From a virus: a stretch of DNA of 43,692 nucleotides. A program made the translations under genes and the position numbers. Location of the stretch: positions 1 to 43,692 of IMG/VR virus record IMGVR_UViG_3300017946_000042. One strand, given 5' to 3'. Below the pieces are notes generated by a model that saw only the letters and a list, made by a program, of their open reading frames with translations, had not been told where the DNA came from and did not search any database. Below, piece by piece: positions 1-7,944 of the stretch (positions within the stretch are counted from its first letter, which is position 1; every line of letters begins with the position of its first letter).

Positions 1-77
1 AGCTCCTCGTCGGGCGGCGCGTATTGGGCGAAGGCGGGGGTGGCGAGGAGGAGCAGGGCAAAAGCTAAGGATTTCAT
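1..77 (-). CDS. Secreted small protein, cut by the window edge
   Basis: This is the first 25 codons of a minus-strand gene that runs off the left end of the window. The N-terminus MKSLAFALLLLATPAFA followed by Q is a clear Sec-type signal peptide: a Lys, a hydrophobic core and an A-F-A cleavage motif. The mature part visible is short and acidic (QYAPPDEE). The start is an ATG with AGGA upstream, in the sequence ATCAGGATGTGA that also precedes the gene at 108-1055. It sits 30 nt downstream of that gene's stop and probably belongs to the same transcript. If the window ends were joined as a circle, the frame would stay open for 12 more codons and end at 37 residues. The function is unknown; a periplasmic or lysis-related role is possible but unsupported. 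Confidence 0.6.
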   Translation of the reverse strand, partial: MKSLAFALLLLATPAFAQYAPPDEE

Positions 78-107
78 TGTCACATCCTGATAGTAGTCGT
101 ATTGGGC

Positions 108-1055
108 TTATGTTATCGGCTCGACTGCAACACGGCGCTCGATCGTGTTGTCAACATAGCACGTATTCCAGACCGCGACGCCATCGAATGCCATGCCGGC
201 GGTGTCCTTGCCGGCCTGGAGGACATCGATCACCCGGCCGCCATCGGCGCCCATCTTGATGAGGTTGTTGCCGTTGGCGTTGGCGATCCACAGCGTGTCA
301 TGCACGCGCACCAGGTCGTGTGGCGACCCGCTGACCCCGGTAAAGCTCGATGTGTATTGGCATGCCCCGCTCGGCAGGAAGCAGTTCACAGCGCCGCCGC
401 CGTTGAAGCAGGTCACGTGGATGAACGGGATCCCGCAGAGGATGCCCCACGGGCCCGAGTTGGTCGGGCTGTTCCACGTGACGGCCGGCGGCGCGGCCAG
501 CGTGTCGATCTGCGCCAGCGTGTTGCCGGTTCCGCACCCGACGTAGAGGAACCGCACGCCATCGAAATCCATCCGATACGGTTGGCCCGCAAGCGGCAGC
601 GTGTGATCGATCGCCCATGTCGTCCGGCTGATGTGCGAGACCGTGTTGGCCGTGCTCTCCGTCACCCACACGCCCGTCGCGTCCGATTTCACGTCCCGCG
701 GTCCGGCGCCGCACGGCACGACCTGCTGGATGGTCCAGGTCGCCGGGTTGATGAGCACGACGGCGTTGCCGCCGAAATCGGCGAGCGCCCATAGCCCGGA
801 CACCGCATCGAAGCAGATGCCGAGCGGGTTGCTGCCCGGCACTCCCGATGTCGAAACGCTGGCGACCAGCGCGCCAGTCGTCAGCGAGAAGAACTGCGCG
901 CCCGGCATATTGGAGCACGACACGCCGATGATGCCCGCCGCACCATCGATGCACAGCGAGTGCGGTGCCGCGCCGGTCGGAATGCTGAACGGCAGCACGG
1001 GATCGAGCGCATAGCCGAGCTCACGGGCATATCGTGGGATGCTGGTGCCGGTCAT
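108..1055 (-). CDS. Beta-propeller-like repeat protein (tail appendage region)
   Basis: This 315-residue protein begins MTGTSIPRYAREL. It contains five to six blade-like repeats of about 40-50 residues with the pattern G-hydrophobic-D-x-x-G-x-W-[AV]-x-x-x-x-[GA]-N-x-[VL], for example DAVSGLWALADFGGNAVV, DATGVWVTESTANTVS and VHDTLWIANANGNNLI. This pattern resembles NHL/YVTN-type beta-propellers. Several Cys residues are scattered through it. The ATG is two bases past the TGA of the fibre gene, with AGGA in the fibre's last codons serving as ribosome site. The frame stays open far upstream (to about 3635), but that part has the Arg/His-rich composition of an out-of-frame shadow of the fibre gene. 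The position next to the fibre suggests a receptor-binding or tail-tip role. That role is inferred; no enzyme motif is seen. Confidence 0.75.
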   Translation of the reverse strand: MTGTSIPRYARELGYALDPVLPFSIPTGAAPHSLCIDGAAGIIGVSCSNMPGAQFFSLTTGALVASVSTSGVPGSNPLGICFDAVSGLWALADFGGNAVVLINPATWTIQQVVPCGAGPRDVKSDATGVWVTESTANTVSHISRTTWAIDHTLPLAGQPYRMDFDGVRFLYVGCGTGNTLAQIDTLAAPPAVTWNSPTNSGPWGILCGIPFIHVTCFNGGGAVNCFLPSGACQYTSSFTGVSGSPHDLVRVHDTLWIANANGNNLIKMGADGGRVIDVLQAGKDTAGMAFDGVAVWNTCYVDNTIERRVAVEPIT

Positions 1056-1057
1056 GC

Positions 1058-3733
1058 TCACATCCTGATGGAGGCAACCAAGGCATTGAGCGATTGACCG
1101 TCGAATGTCGGCGCGGCTCCAGATAGGTTTTCTTCGTTTGCGCTCAGCGTGTGCAGCCCTACTCCGACGTTCCAGATGCCGGTGCTCGACGCACCAAGAA
1201 TCGCCAGCGCGCTGCCTGCTCCATTGACCGGCTGGATTCCAAACGTAGTCGTCGAGTCGAATCCAGGTCCGAACACAGGCTCGCCGGTCCCTCCTGAATT
1301 TTGAATGACGGCACCCATGTAGGCGAACTGCACGGCATCTTCTTGCACCCCGAGGACGAACTGTATCTGGTTGCCGGCCGACGCGCGGGCCTGCCGTACC
1401 GTCGCCGTGCCATAGGTGTACGATGTGCCGTTGTCGGTTACCGTCGTGCCGACCGAAACTCGATTGTAGTAGTTCCACACCCCGAGCAAGCCCGCTGTGC
1501 CTCCCGAGGCCGACGCGCCTAAAGTCCAGCTCACCTGCCCCGCCCCCGATGTGTATATCGTGCCGAGATAGGTCGCCTGGTTCGCCGAGATCGACCCGTA
1601 ATTGGTCGCACCATTGTAACAATTGGTGAGCGCGTTGGCGTTGGTGATGTAGGGCCGGGTGGTGGTGTCGAGTTGCGAGTACCCGGTGCCGCGCGCCTGA
1701 TTGCTCGGACTGCCGGTGTCCGCCGACCACCCGCCGCCCGAGCCGTTGGTGGCGACGCAGATGTTGTGGTTGCTCGACCACCACACGTCGAACACGTTGG
1801 CGCTGCTGAGCACCCCGGTCGAACTCGACTGCATGGCGGTGGACACCTGGCAGGACGAGATCGTGTCCTGCACGTCGGCGGTGCCGTTGTAGTAGAAGAC
1901 TTGGTTGCCGCCGTTGTAGCAGTCGTAATAGAGCGTGGTCTGTGCGCCCGCGGTTGCCTTCATGACCGGCGTGTGGGACGTGAGCGTCAGGCGCCCCTGC
2001 GGCCCGGTGTAGAGAATGATCGCGCCCGTCAGGGTATTGACCGAGCCCACCGACCCCGCGCTCGCGATCGATGACACGGTCGCGTACTTGAGTGCCCCCG
2101 ACGCCGACTGGTCCGAGAGCATGATGTAGTCGCTGGACGAGGGGGACGCCTTCTGCGTCAGGCTGCCGATCGCGAACGCCGAGATGTTGCCGGTGGTGCC
2201 TGCCACGTTGCCGAGCAATGTGTAGGCGTTCTGCTGAGCGAACTTGCCGACGGTCACGGCGTTGTTGGCGATGGTGAAGGAGCCTGCGGCCGAGATGGTG
2301 GCAATGTCGCCGCCCGCCGTCTCCCACGCCGGGGCCGCGCTGGTCTGGCCGACGAAAATCTGCCCGTTGGTGCCGGCCGCGGTTGAAGTCGGAGTCGCGC
2401 CTGAACCCCCGCCGATCACGACGCCGTTGAGGGTCAGAAGCGCACTCGACGCTACCGTGGTGGTGCCGGTGAAGCCCAGGATGCCGCCGCTCGTGCCGTT
2501 GGCGAGGTTCGTGCCGCCGTTGGCGACGGGGATGGGGTTGGAGAGCGCGTAGGTGCCGGCCCCGGTGCGCTGCACGAAGCCGGTCGAGGCGAATCCCGTG
2601 ATGTTGTCGAGGCAGGTGCCCGACGCGGACGAGCAGTTCGTGCCGCCGCCGAAGATCCCAAGCGTACCGTAAGTCTGGGCGGCGCCGACGCCACCACCCG
2701 AGATCAGCGGCTGCCCGCTCGAGCCCGCGCTGGTCGGCAGGTTGAAATTGTAGGTGCCGGCGGCCGCCTGCGGCTGGATCGTCACGGCGCCGCTGGTGGT
2801 GCCCGCGAGCGCGAGCTGGCCGGTGGCCGACGAGGCGGCGCCGATTGTCAGCGCCGGGCTCACCCATGTCAGGTTGGCGCTGCCGGCGAGCGAGGTGGAC
2901 GAGTTGTACTGGATCTGGGTGTTGCTGCCACCCGCCGATCCCGATCCGCTCGCGCACGCGCCCCACACGGGGTCGCTGTTGGTGCCCTGTGAGAGCAGGC
3001 ATTGTCCGACGTTGCTGGTGGTAAGCGAGGTGAACTGATTGATGCCCTCGCCGAGCAGTACGCCGTGCACCGTGAACGAGAACGGGAACGGGATGCCGTT
3101 GACGCGCGCGAGCGTGAGTGCGCCGGCCGCCGAGACGCTCGACACGTCGCCCGAAAGCGTCGACCAGATCGGTGCTGCGCCGGTCTGGGCGAGGAACACC
3201 TGCCCGTTGGTCCCGGCGCCCGTGGAGGCGGTGGTCGCGGCCGTCGAGAAATACTGAATGCCCCATTGGGTGCCGGGACCCATGGTGACGCCGCAGTCCT
3301 TGAGGACGCCGTTGGTGGTGCTGGCGCACACCACGTCGTTGATCACCAGGGGCGCGATGATGGTGGGGATCGAGGAGCCGCCGCCCGTCGGGATCGTGAT
3401 CGCGGTGCCGTTGATGACGAGCTGGAGGTTCTGCGCAGTTGCGCCGCCGTAGTTCTGTAGGGTGATCTGGCCTGCGCCCGAGGTGCTGGCCGAGAGGCAG
3501 AGCGCGTTGTAGGGGCCGGTGATCGGTGCGCTGTTGACACAGATGCCCGGCCCGCCGTTGTTCGTCACGCCGAAGGAAGTGGCGAGCCCCGAGGAAGCGG
3601 TCCCGCCATCTCCAAGGACGCCATTCGTGACCCACACCGGAACATGATTCGGCGTGACGCTGCCGGACTGCTGCACCGATTGCGCGTGGGCCGCCCCGGC
3701 GAGGAGCAGGAGGAGCAGAAGGAGCTTTTTCAC
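1058..3733 (-). CDS. Tail fibre-like protein with N-terminal signal peptide
   Basis: This 891-residue protein begins with MKKLLLLLLLLAGAAHA then Q, a textbook Sec signal peptide, which is unusual for a virion component. Residues of about 20-500 are Gly/Ser/Thr/Ala-rich beta repeats. Two copies of a module start GTNGQ[VI]F[LV][AG]QT and run on to W-x-T-x-x-GD[VI]. The C-terminal third (from GRLTLTSHTPVM, through YYDCYNGGNQVFYYNG, VFDVWW, GTGYSQLDTTTRPY and TYLGTIY) matches, from memory, a domain that recurs at the ends of tail proteins of proteobacterial phages. It is probably the receptor-binding fibre or its C-terminal cap. Its ATG overlaps the stop of 3730-4392 (ATGA), so the two are translationally coupled. 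The longer frame from 3635 to 108 in another phase is a shadow. Confidence 0.8.
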   Translation of the reverse strand: MKKLLLLLLLLAGAAHAQSVQQSGSVTPNHVPVWVTNGVLGDGGTASSGLATSFGVTNNGGPGICVNSAPITGPYNALCLSASTSGAGQITLQNYGGATAQNLQLVINGTAITIPTGGGSSIPTIIAPLVINDVVCASTTNGVLKDCGVTMGPGTQWGIQYFSTAATTASTGAGTNGQVFLAQTGAAPIWSTLSGDVSSVSAAGALTLARVNGIPFPFSFTVHGVLLGEGINQFTSLTTSNVGQCLLSQGTNSDPVWGACASGSGSAGGSNTQIQYNSSTSLAGSANLTWVSPALTIGAASSATGQLALAGTTSGAVTIQPQAAAGTYNFNLPTSAGSSGQPLISGGGVGAAQTYGTLGIFGGGTNCSSASGTCLDNITGFASTGFVQRTGAGTYALSNPIPVANGGTNLANGTSGGILGFTGTTTVASSALLTLNGVVIGGGSGATPTSTAAGTNGQIFVGQTSAAPAWETAGGDIATISAAGSFTIANNAVTVGKFAQQNAYTLLGNVAGTTGNISAFAIGSLTQKASPSSSDYIMLSDQSASGALKYATVSSIASAGSVGSVNTLTGAIILYTGPQGRLTLTSHTPVMKATAGAQTTLYYDCYNGGNQVFYYNGTADVQDTISSCQVSTAMQSSSTGVLSSANVFDVWWSSNHNICVATNGSGGGWSADTGSPSNQARGTGYSQLDTTTRPYITNANALTNCYNGATNYGSISANQATYLGTIYTSGAGQVSWTLGASASGGTAGLLGVWNYYNRVSVGTTVTDNGTSYTYGTATVRQARASAGNQIQFVLGVQEDAVQFAYMGAVIQNSGGTGEPVFGPGFDSTTTFGIQPVNGAGSALAILGASSTGIWNVGVGLHTLSANEENLSGAAPTFDGQSLNALVASIRM

Positions 3734-4392
3734 GAGGGCCTCCAGACGCGGAACGTGTAGGTGGGCGACACGAAGGATCCGGTCTCGTAGAACAGGGTCC
3801 AGTCCCCCGCGAGGCTCAATTCACCCATGAGGGCCGAGTATAGCACGTACTCGGAACCCCTGACAAAGGCCCTATACGTTGACAGGACTTCATATTTCGT
3901 CCCGTCGGGCCGGGTGATCACGAGCTCGGGCGACCCGGCCGGCGTGCCGACGCTCACGGGGAGGAGCAGGGTGGCTGGCTCGCCGACGTAGACCCGGGTG
4001 AGCGACTGCACCGCGACGATGGGTCGCAGCCCGAGGCTCTCGGGCGATACGTAGACGAACAGGGTCTTCTCGAGCCCCGTCCGAACGGGTGGGATCGGGG
4101 GGATTGGCGGGATGGGGGGTATGGGAGGAAGCTTGCCGGCGAACGGTCCCCAGGGCGGGCGCGGATAGCCGCCAGGACCAAAAACCGTGAAAACCTGCGT
4201 GAAGGATTTGCCGCCGCCACCCGACTTCCCCGCAAAGATCCCCCATGGCGGTCTCGGGTAGCCCCCAGGCCCCAGGACCGTGAACGGTTGTGTATAGCTT
4301 TTGCTGGCCGTCGACGCTGCGGGTTTACCGGCAAACGAACCCCACGGGGGGCGCGAATAACCGCCCGGCCCGAGAACGGTCACCGTCATCAC
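3730..4392 (-). CDS. Triple GPGGYPRPPWG repeat protein with proline linker
   Basis: This 220-residue protein has three near-identical 20-residue repeats at residues 4-23, 37-56 and 68-87. They share the core GPGGY[PS]RPPWGxFAGK and are joined by short Ser/Gly/Lys-rich spacers ending in FTQ or YTQ. A rigid [PPI]n linker follows (about 88-102). The C-terminal domain of about 115 residues looks like a beta-sandwich of the type that reads PAGSPELVITRPDGTKYEV and ends in YETGSFVSPTYTFRVWRPS. This last part resembles accessory tail or baseplate beta domains. The gene overlaps both neighbours by ATGA. I do not recognise the repeat; the exposed aromatic/proline surface suggests binding to a polymer or to a partner protein. 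It is most likely a virion appendage. Confidence 0.7.
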   Translation of the reverse strand: MMTVTVLGPGGYSRPPWGSFAGKPAASTASKSYTQPFTVLGPGGYPRPPWGIFAGKSGGGGKSFTQVFTVFGPGGYPRPPWGPFAGKLPPIPPIPPIPPIPPVRTGLEKTLFVYVSPESLGLRPIVAVQSLTRVYVGEPATLLLPVSVGTPAGSPELVITRPDGTKYEVLSTYRAFVRGSEYVLYSALMGELSLAGDWTLFYETGSFVSPTYTFRVWRPS

Positions 4393-5771
4393 ACCACCGA
4401 GAAGGTGTCACCATTCGCAGGCGCGCTCGTGAGTGCCGTGAAGGTCAGCGTGGGCGTCGCGCCGGTCGTGCTGTTGGTGATGTTGCTCGCTTGCGACTGC
4501 AGCGCCGCGCTCGCCGTGTTGGCATCAAACAGGATCGTCCGCCCGATCAGTTGCCCGGTCGCCGTAAGCGAGGAGGGTGACGTCATGGAGGACACCACCG
4601 CGGTCGTGAGCGTGCCTCCCGAGCAGGTGCCGCGAACCACCGCCTGCATGGTGTGCTGGATATTCTGGGGTGCAGTAACGTTGCCGTTAATCGCCTCGAT
4701 GTCGACCTTCGGCAAGTTGTTGGCGTCGGTTGCGGCCGTCTGCGTGTTGTACTGAACGACATTGACACCGATTTGCGCGCTGGTGGTCGAGACGACCGAA
4801 CCGGCGATGTCGCGGACGTCTGCAGGCACCATGCCGGATGCGTGGGTTGAAAGCGCCGAGCCCCCCACGTTGACCAGATTGACACCCAGTTGTGCCGAGC
4901 CTGTCGCGACCGCAGCGCCCGCAATGTCGACAAGGTCAACTTGGAGCAAATTATTGCCGTCGAGCGTCGCTGTCGATCCTGCGATATTAACCACGTTGAC
5001 GCCGAGCTGCGCTGAGCTCGCCGAAACTGCGGAACCAGCGATGTCGACGATGTCGACCTTGGGAAGCCCGTTCGCATCAGTCTGCGTGACCTGGGCGTTG
5101 TATTGCACCGCGTTCACGCCGAGCTGTGCCGTCGTGGTTGACACCGCAACGCCCACGATATCGCGCACGTCCGCCGGGATCATGCCAGCCGCATGGGTCG
5201 AGAGCACCGATCCGCCCACGTCCTCGATGTCGACCTTCGGCAGGCTGTTGGCATCGGTCTGCGCGACCACGTTGTTGTAATTCTTCACGTTGATGTCGGG
5301 TATGCCGGCAGTCGCCGGTGTTGCGACAACTGTGCCCTTCCAGTCCTGGACATTCACCTCCAGAAGATTGTTCGCGTCCAAGGTCACCGCGGAGCCGCCG
5401 ATGTTGACCACATTGACGCCGAGTTGCGCTGTTCCGGTTGCGACGGCCGAGCCAGCGATGTCGACCAGATCGACCTTGATGAAGCCGTTGCCGTCAACCT
5501 GGTCGGTGTGGAAATCGAGATTGCAGGGAACGCATCCGGTCGCCGTAAAGAAGAAGCCGACGTCGGTCGCGTTGGTCTCGGCCTGCGTGGGAGCGTAGTT
5601 GTATTGCCCGTTGCCCTGGCTGGTGACCGTGCCGCCTGTGCCCGCCTGCGCGCCGCCATCCTTGCTCACGTAGCCGGTGACGGTTGCGCCTGCAACGCCG
5701 AGGCCGGTGCTGGTGCTGACAAGGCAGAACGTGAAGTTCTGGCTGGCGACGTTTTTCTGCAGCGAACTCAC
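4389..5771 (-). CDS. Repetitive tail-associated protein (VDIAGSAV repeats)
   Basis: This protein has 460 residues. After an N-terminal domain (about 1-90) that resembles an immunoglobulin or carboxypeptidase-regulatory-like fold (LGVAGATVTGYVSKDGG, GNGQYNYAPTQAETNA, then GFFFTATGCVPCNLDFHTD), residues of about 95-385 are a tandem array. The repeats are of the type [VI]D[IL]-x-GSAV-x-T-x-[ST]AQLGVNVVNI, alternating with DANNLP[KQ]VDIE. The C-terminal 75 residues form a separate domain with a Cys (GTCSGG) and the stretch GRTILFDANTASAALQ. Repeats of this kind occur in phage tail or baseplate proteins and are expected to form an elongated beta structure. It is coupled to both neighbours by ATGA overlaps. 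No enzymatic motif is seen. A structural role is inferred from context and repeats. Confidence 0.7.
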   Translation of the reverse strand: MSSLQKNVASQNFTFCLVSTSTGLGVAGATVTGYVSKDGGAQAGTGGTVTSQGNGQYNYAPTQAETNATDVGFFFTATGCVPCNLDFHTDQVDGNGFIKVDLVDIAGSAVATGTAQLGVNVVNIGGSAVTLDANNLLEVNVQDWKGTVVATPATAGIPDINVKNYNNVVAQTDANSLPKVDIEDVGGSVLSTHAAGMIPADVRDIVGVAVSTTTAQLGVNAVQYNAQVTQTDANGLPKVDIVDIAGSAVSASSAQLGVNVVNIAGSTATLDGNNLLQVDLVDIAGAAVATGSAQLGVNLVNVGGSALSTHASGMVPADVRDIAGSVVSTTSAQIGVNVVQYNTQTAATDANNLPKVDIEAINGNVTAPQNIQHTMQAVVRGTCSGGTLTTAVVSSMTSPSSLTATGQLIGRTILFDANTASAALQSQASNITNSTTGATPTLTFTALTSAPANGDTFSVV

Positions 5772-6619
5772 GAGGCGACGCCCTCGACGACGGTGTTGCG
5801 GCCGATGGTCCAGCCGGGATTGAATCCGGGCTTGAGCGCCATCAATGGCATTCCGATCGACGGCCAGTAAGCTTGCCCACGCAAACCGGCGGAATAGAGT
5901 TGGAGGACTTCGCCTTGATCGAGGGCGCGGTTGTAGATGCGGGCGTCATCGATGTAGCCGGCAAAGAAGCCGGTGAATACTGGTCTATTACCTATGAACA
6001 CATCTTGCGCGGTGACGTTCATAGGGCCAAAGAAATTTGCGGCTGAATTGATCTGAGCCCCATCGACGTACAGTTTCGCTACAGATGTACCGTTAGTGAC
6101 GAATAGGTAAGTGGCTAAAACATGATGCCACTTGCTGTCGTTGTATGTAGGAACACTAGACACTGTCGAATTGCTGCCTCCACCGAATATCTGTAAATTG
6201 ACTGTTCCTGACGTAACGTACAGGCAGAACGAGCGAAGCGTTCCGTTGTCTTTGCACACCACGAAAGCGGTTCCGGCAGACGAGAATTTCACCCAAGCCG
6301 AAACCGCCAGGCCATTTGCCGGGCTTAAAGCTGCGCTCGACGGTATATCAATGTCAGACGTTGAACCGTTGAAATTCAGAGCCTGCCCAATCTGGCCCTG
6401 GACGGCGCTTGACGCCGAAAGACCAGCTAGTGCTCCTACTCCGCCATTGCCGCTTCGATCGACCACCGTCCCCGCGGCGAAATTCACATCCTCCACATCC
6501 ATCGTCCACCAGCCGACGAGGCCGGCGGGAACGACGGCGTCATTGGGCGCTGCGGCGTGCGAGCGCGGGAACAGCCCTCCGTAAGGAGCATAGGCTTGCG
6601 GACGGAGGATGGCATTCAT
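5768..6619 (-). CDS. LamG / concanavalin A-like lectin-domain tail protein
   Basis: This protein has 283 residues. Residues of about 30-250 form a laminin-G-like jelly-roll: LVGWWTMDVEDVN, VDRSGNGGVGALAG, GQALNFNGSTSDIDIPSS, LAVSAWVKF, WHHVLATY, AKLYVDGAQI and the end motif FAGYIDDARIYNRALDQGEVLQLYSAG. These are the canonical landmarks of the LamG-like fold used for carbohydrate binding. The protein is probably a tail appendage binding host surface glycans. It starts with ATG sharing one base with the previous TAA (TAATG) and no obvious ribosome site, so translation is probably coupled. Bases of about 5,960-6,400 are visibly poorer in GC than the flanks, suggesting that the lectin core was acquired by recombination. 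Confidence 0.85.
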   Translation of the reverse strand: MNAILRPQAYAPYGGLFPRSHAAAPNDAVVPAGLVGWWTMDVEDVNFAAGTVVDRSGNGGVGALAGLSASSAVQGQIGQALNFNGSTSDIDIPSSAALSPANGLAVSAWVKFSSAGTAFVVCKDNGTLRSFCLYVTSGTVNLQIFGGGSNSTVSSVPTYNDSKWHHVLATYLFVTNGTSVAKLYVDGAQINSAANFFGPMNVTAQDVFIGNRPVFTGFFAGYIDDARIYNRALDQGEVLQLYSAGLRGQAYWPSIGMPLMALKPGFNPGWTIGRNTVVEGVAS

Positions 6620-7089
6620 TACGCGACCGCGCGGTTATATGTGCGGTATTTGCAAGTGTTGGAAGACGGCAGCGCGACGCCCGCGTTGTTCATCAACACG
6701 AACAAGAACGTCCCCGGTGGGATGATGATGCCGGTCACGACGCCTGCGATGGCGGTTGAAGCTGCCGCCGCGAACCCAATTGAGCCGACAAAGTAGTTGC
6801 TTGGGGGTGGTCCGGCCGCGGCCGAGCCGAAACGGCCGTCGCCGTAGGTCGAGCCGTCCTCATTGAGCGGGTAGAGATAGAACGCGAGGTTGGCAGGCGC
6901 CGCCGTCGTGACGGTCGCGCCGGCAACGAAGGAAATGTCGGCGAAGATGTCGAGCGCAGTGCCGTTGGTGATCCCCGAGATGCCGGACAGCACGGCGTTG
7001 CCCGAGCCGAGAGAGTTGATCTCGGTCGAGAACGCCGAGCCCCAGCTGAGGCCCTGCCCGGAGCCCGCAATCCACTTTTCGGTGGTCAC
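6619..7089 (-). CDS. Conserved phage virion-type protein, unknown function
   Basis: This 156-residue protein begins MTTEKWIAGSGQGLSWGSAFSTEINSL with a GTG start four bases past the previous stop. It is rich in Ala, Gly, Ser and Thr with alternating hydrophobics (LAFYLYPLNEDGSTYGDGRFG, FVLMNNAGVALPSS), typical of a beta-rich phage structural protein. There is no signal peptide. It lies between a short helical protein and the LamG protein in the tail-appendage operon, which supports a role in the tail or in attaching appendages. I do not recognise a named family. The coding call is firm from the composition and the tight one-base overlap with the next gene. Confidence 0.7.
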   Translation of the reverse strand: MTTEKWIAGSGQGLSWGSAFSTEINSLGSGNAVLSGISGITNGTALDIFADISFVAGATVTTAAPANLAFYLYPLNEDGSTYGDGRFGSAAAGPPPSNYFVGSIGFAAAASTAIAGVVTGIIIPPGTFLFVLMNNAGVALPSSNTCKYRTYNRAVA

Positions 7090-7092
7090 TGA

Positions 7093-7473
7093 TCATGACC
7101 CCACGAATACATCGAGGATGGCCGGCGTGCTGGCGGCAGCCGTGACCGCCTGGCCCTTGACAGCCGCGGAAACATTCAGTAGCGCCCCGAGCCCCTGCGC
7201 CACCTGCAACGCGGTCACGGCCCGGTTGAGGCCGTATCCCGGCGGCGTGTTGGTGCTGATCGGATGTGCCGCGTTCGGCGAACCATCGTTGACGCCCGGG
7301 AGGCCATCAGCGCCCTGCGCCATCGTTGTCAGCTGGCTCGTCAGCGTTCCCCATGACTGCAACGAATATTGCGCATTCAGGGCATCGATCGCCTGCTGCA
7401 GCGCGACCGCCTGCACCGCAAGGCTCCCGATCTGGTTGATTGCACCGATGAGTTGCGTGTTGGGATTAGCCAT
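7093..7473 (-). CDS. Small helical virion-associated protein
   Basis: This 126-residue protein has an N-terminal half that is a long amphipathic helix (NQIGSLAVQAVALQQAIDALNAQY) able to form a coiled coil. It is followed by an Ala-rich second helical part (ALQVAQGLGALLNVSAAVKGQAVTA). The ATG at 7473 follows the previous stop by nine bases, with AGG a few bases upstream. It sits in the tail-appendage operon, so a trimeric linker or assembly helper is plausible, but function is unknown. Confidence 0.65.
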   Translation of the reverse strand: MANPNTQLIGAINQIGSLAVQAVALQQAIDALNAQYSLQSWGTLTSQLTTMAQGADGLPGVNDGSPNAAHPISTNTPPGYGLNRAVTALQVAQGLGALLNVSAAVKGQAVTAAASTPAILDVFVGS

Positions 7474-7482
7474 TCAGCACAC

Positions 7483-7944
7483 CTATTGGTTATAGCCGTA
7501 GGAATTGACTGCAACTCCCGAGGCGGTGCCGTCCGCCGTGGTGGTGATCGTAATGTTGGTGTTGGGGGCGCTCGCCGGGATGCACGGCGTGAAGGTGCGG
7601 CCGAGCGTGTTACCCGAGGTTGAGCTTGCCAGCTGATAGGTCAGCGATGCCGTGATCGTGCCGGCAATCGTGACCGGCCCCACCGCCGCGGTGCCGCCGA
7701 TCGCCGACACGTCGAATCCGCAGATGTAGGTCGTTTTGCCCGCAACTGCCGTCAGCGTGCCTACCACCGCCCCCGTCGTGCCGGTCGCGTTGCCGGTGAT
7801 GAACGTCGCACCTGCGGGAGCGCCGTTGCACGGCGCCCAGCCCGTGCTGCCGTAGCAGTTGATATTGACGTTCTGCGCGTCCGCCGGCAGGCACGCGGCG
7901 AGGAACGCCAGGATCGTGAGAATGACGAGGGCGATCGCCTTCAT
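7483..7944 (-). CDS. Secreted or exported small beta protein
   Basis: This 153-residue protein has a Sec signal peptide, MKAIALVILTILAFLAACLPADA, with likely cleavage after ADA, although a lipoprotein-like Cys lies at residue 19 of the hydrophobic region. The mature part is Thr/Gly/Ala-rich (NVNINCYGSTGWAPCNG, TTYICGFDVSAIGG) with four Cys residues that could form two disulfides in the periplasm. The ATG at 7944 overlaps the upstream stop (ATGA); the longer open frame to 8040 is a shadow of the upstream gene. It is the second signal-peptide protein in the tail region. The role is unknown. Confidence 0.7.
   Translation of the reverse strand: MKAIALVILTILAFLAACLPADAQNVNINCYGSTGWAPCNGAPAGATFITGNATGTTGAVVGTLTAVAGKTTYICGFDVSAIGGTAAVGPVTIAGTITASLTYQLASSTSGNTLGRTFTPCIPASAPNTNITITTTADGTASGVAVNSYGYNQ

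Noticed and set aside
108-3635. A single 1,175-codon minus-strand frame
   Set aside because: Only its last 315 codons have coding character. The first part lies out of frame over the fibre gene and is rich in Arg, His and Gln, a GC-rich shadow.
1058-5771. A diversity-generating retroelement acting on the fibre or repeat genes
   Set aside because: No reverse transcriptase gene and no template/variable repeat pair were seen in the window.
4389-5771. A CRISPR-like array from the regular repeats
   Set aside because: The periodicity is in-frame coding repeats with degenerate DNA copies, not identical repeats with unique spacers.
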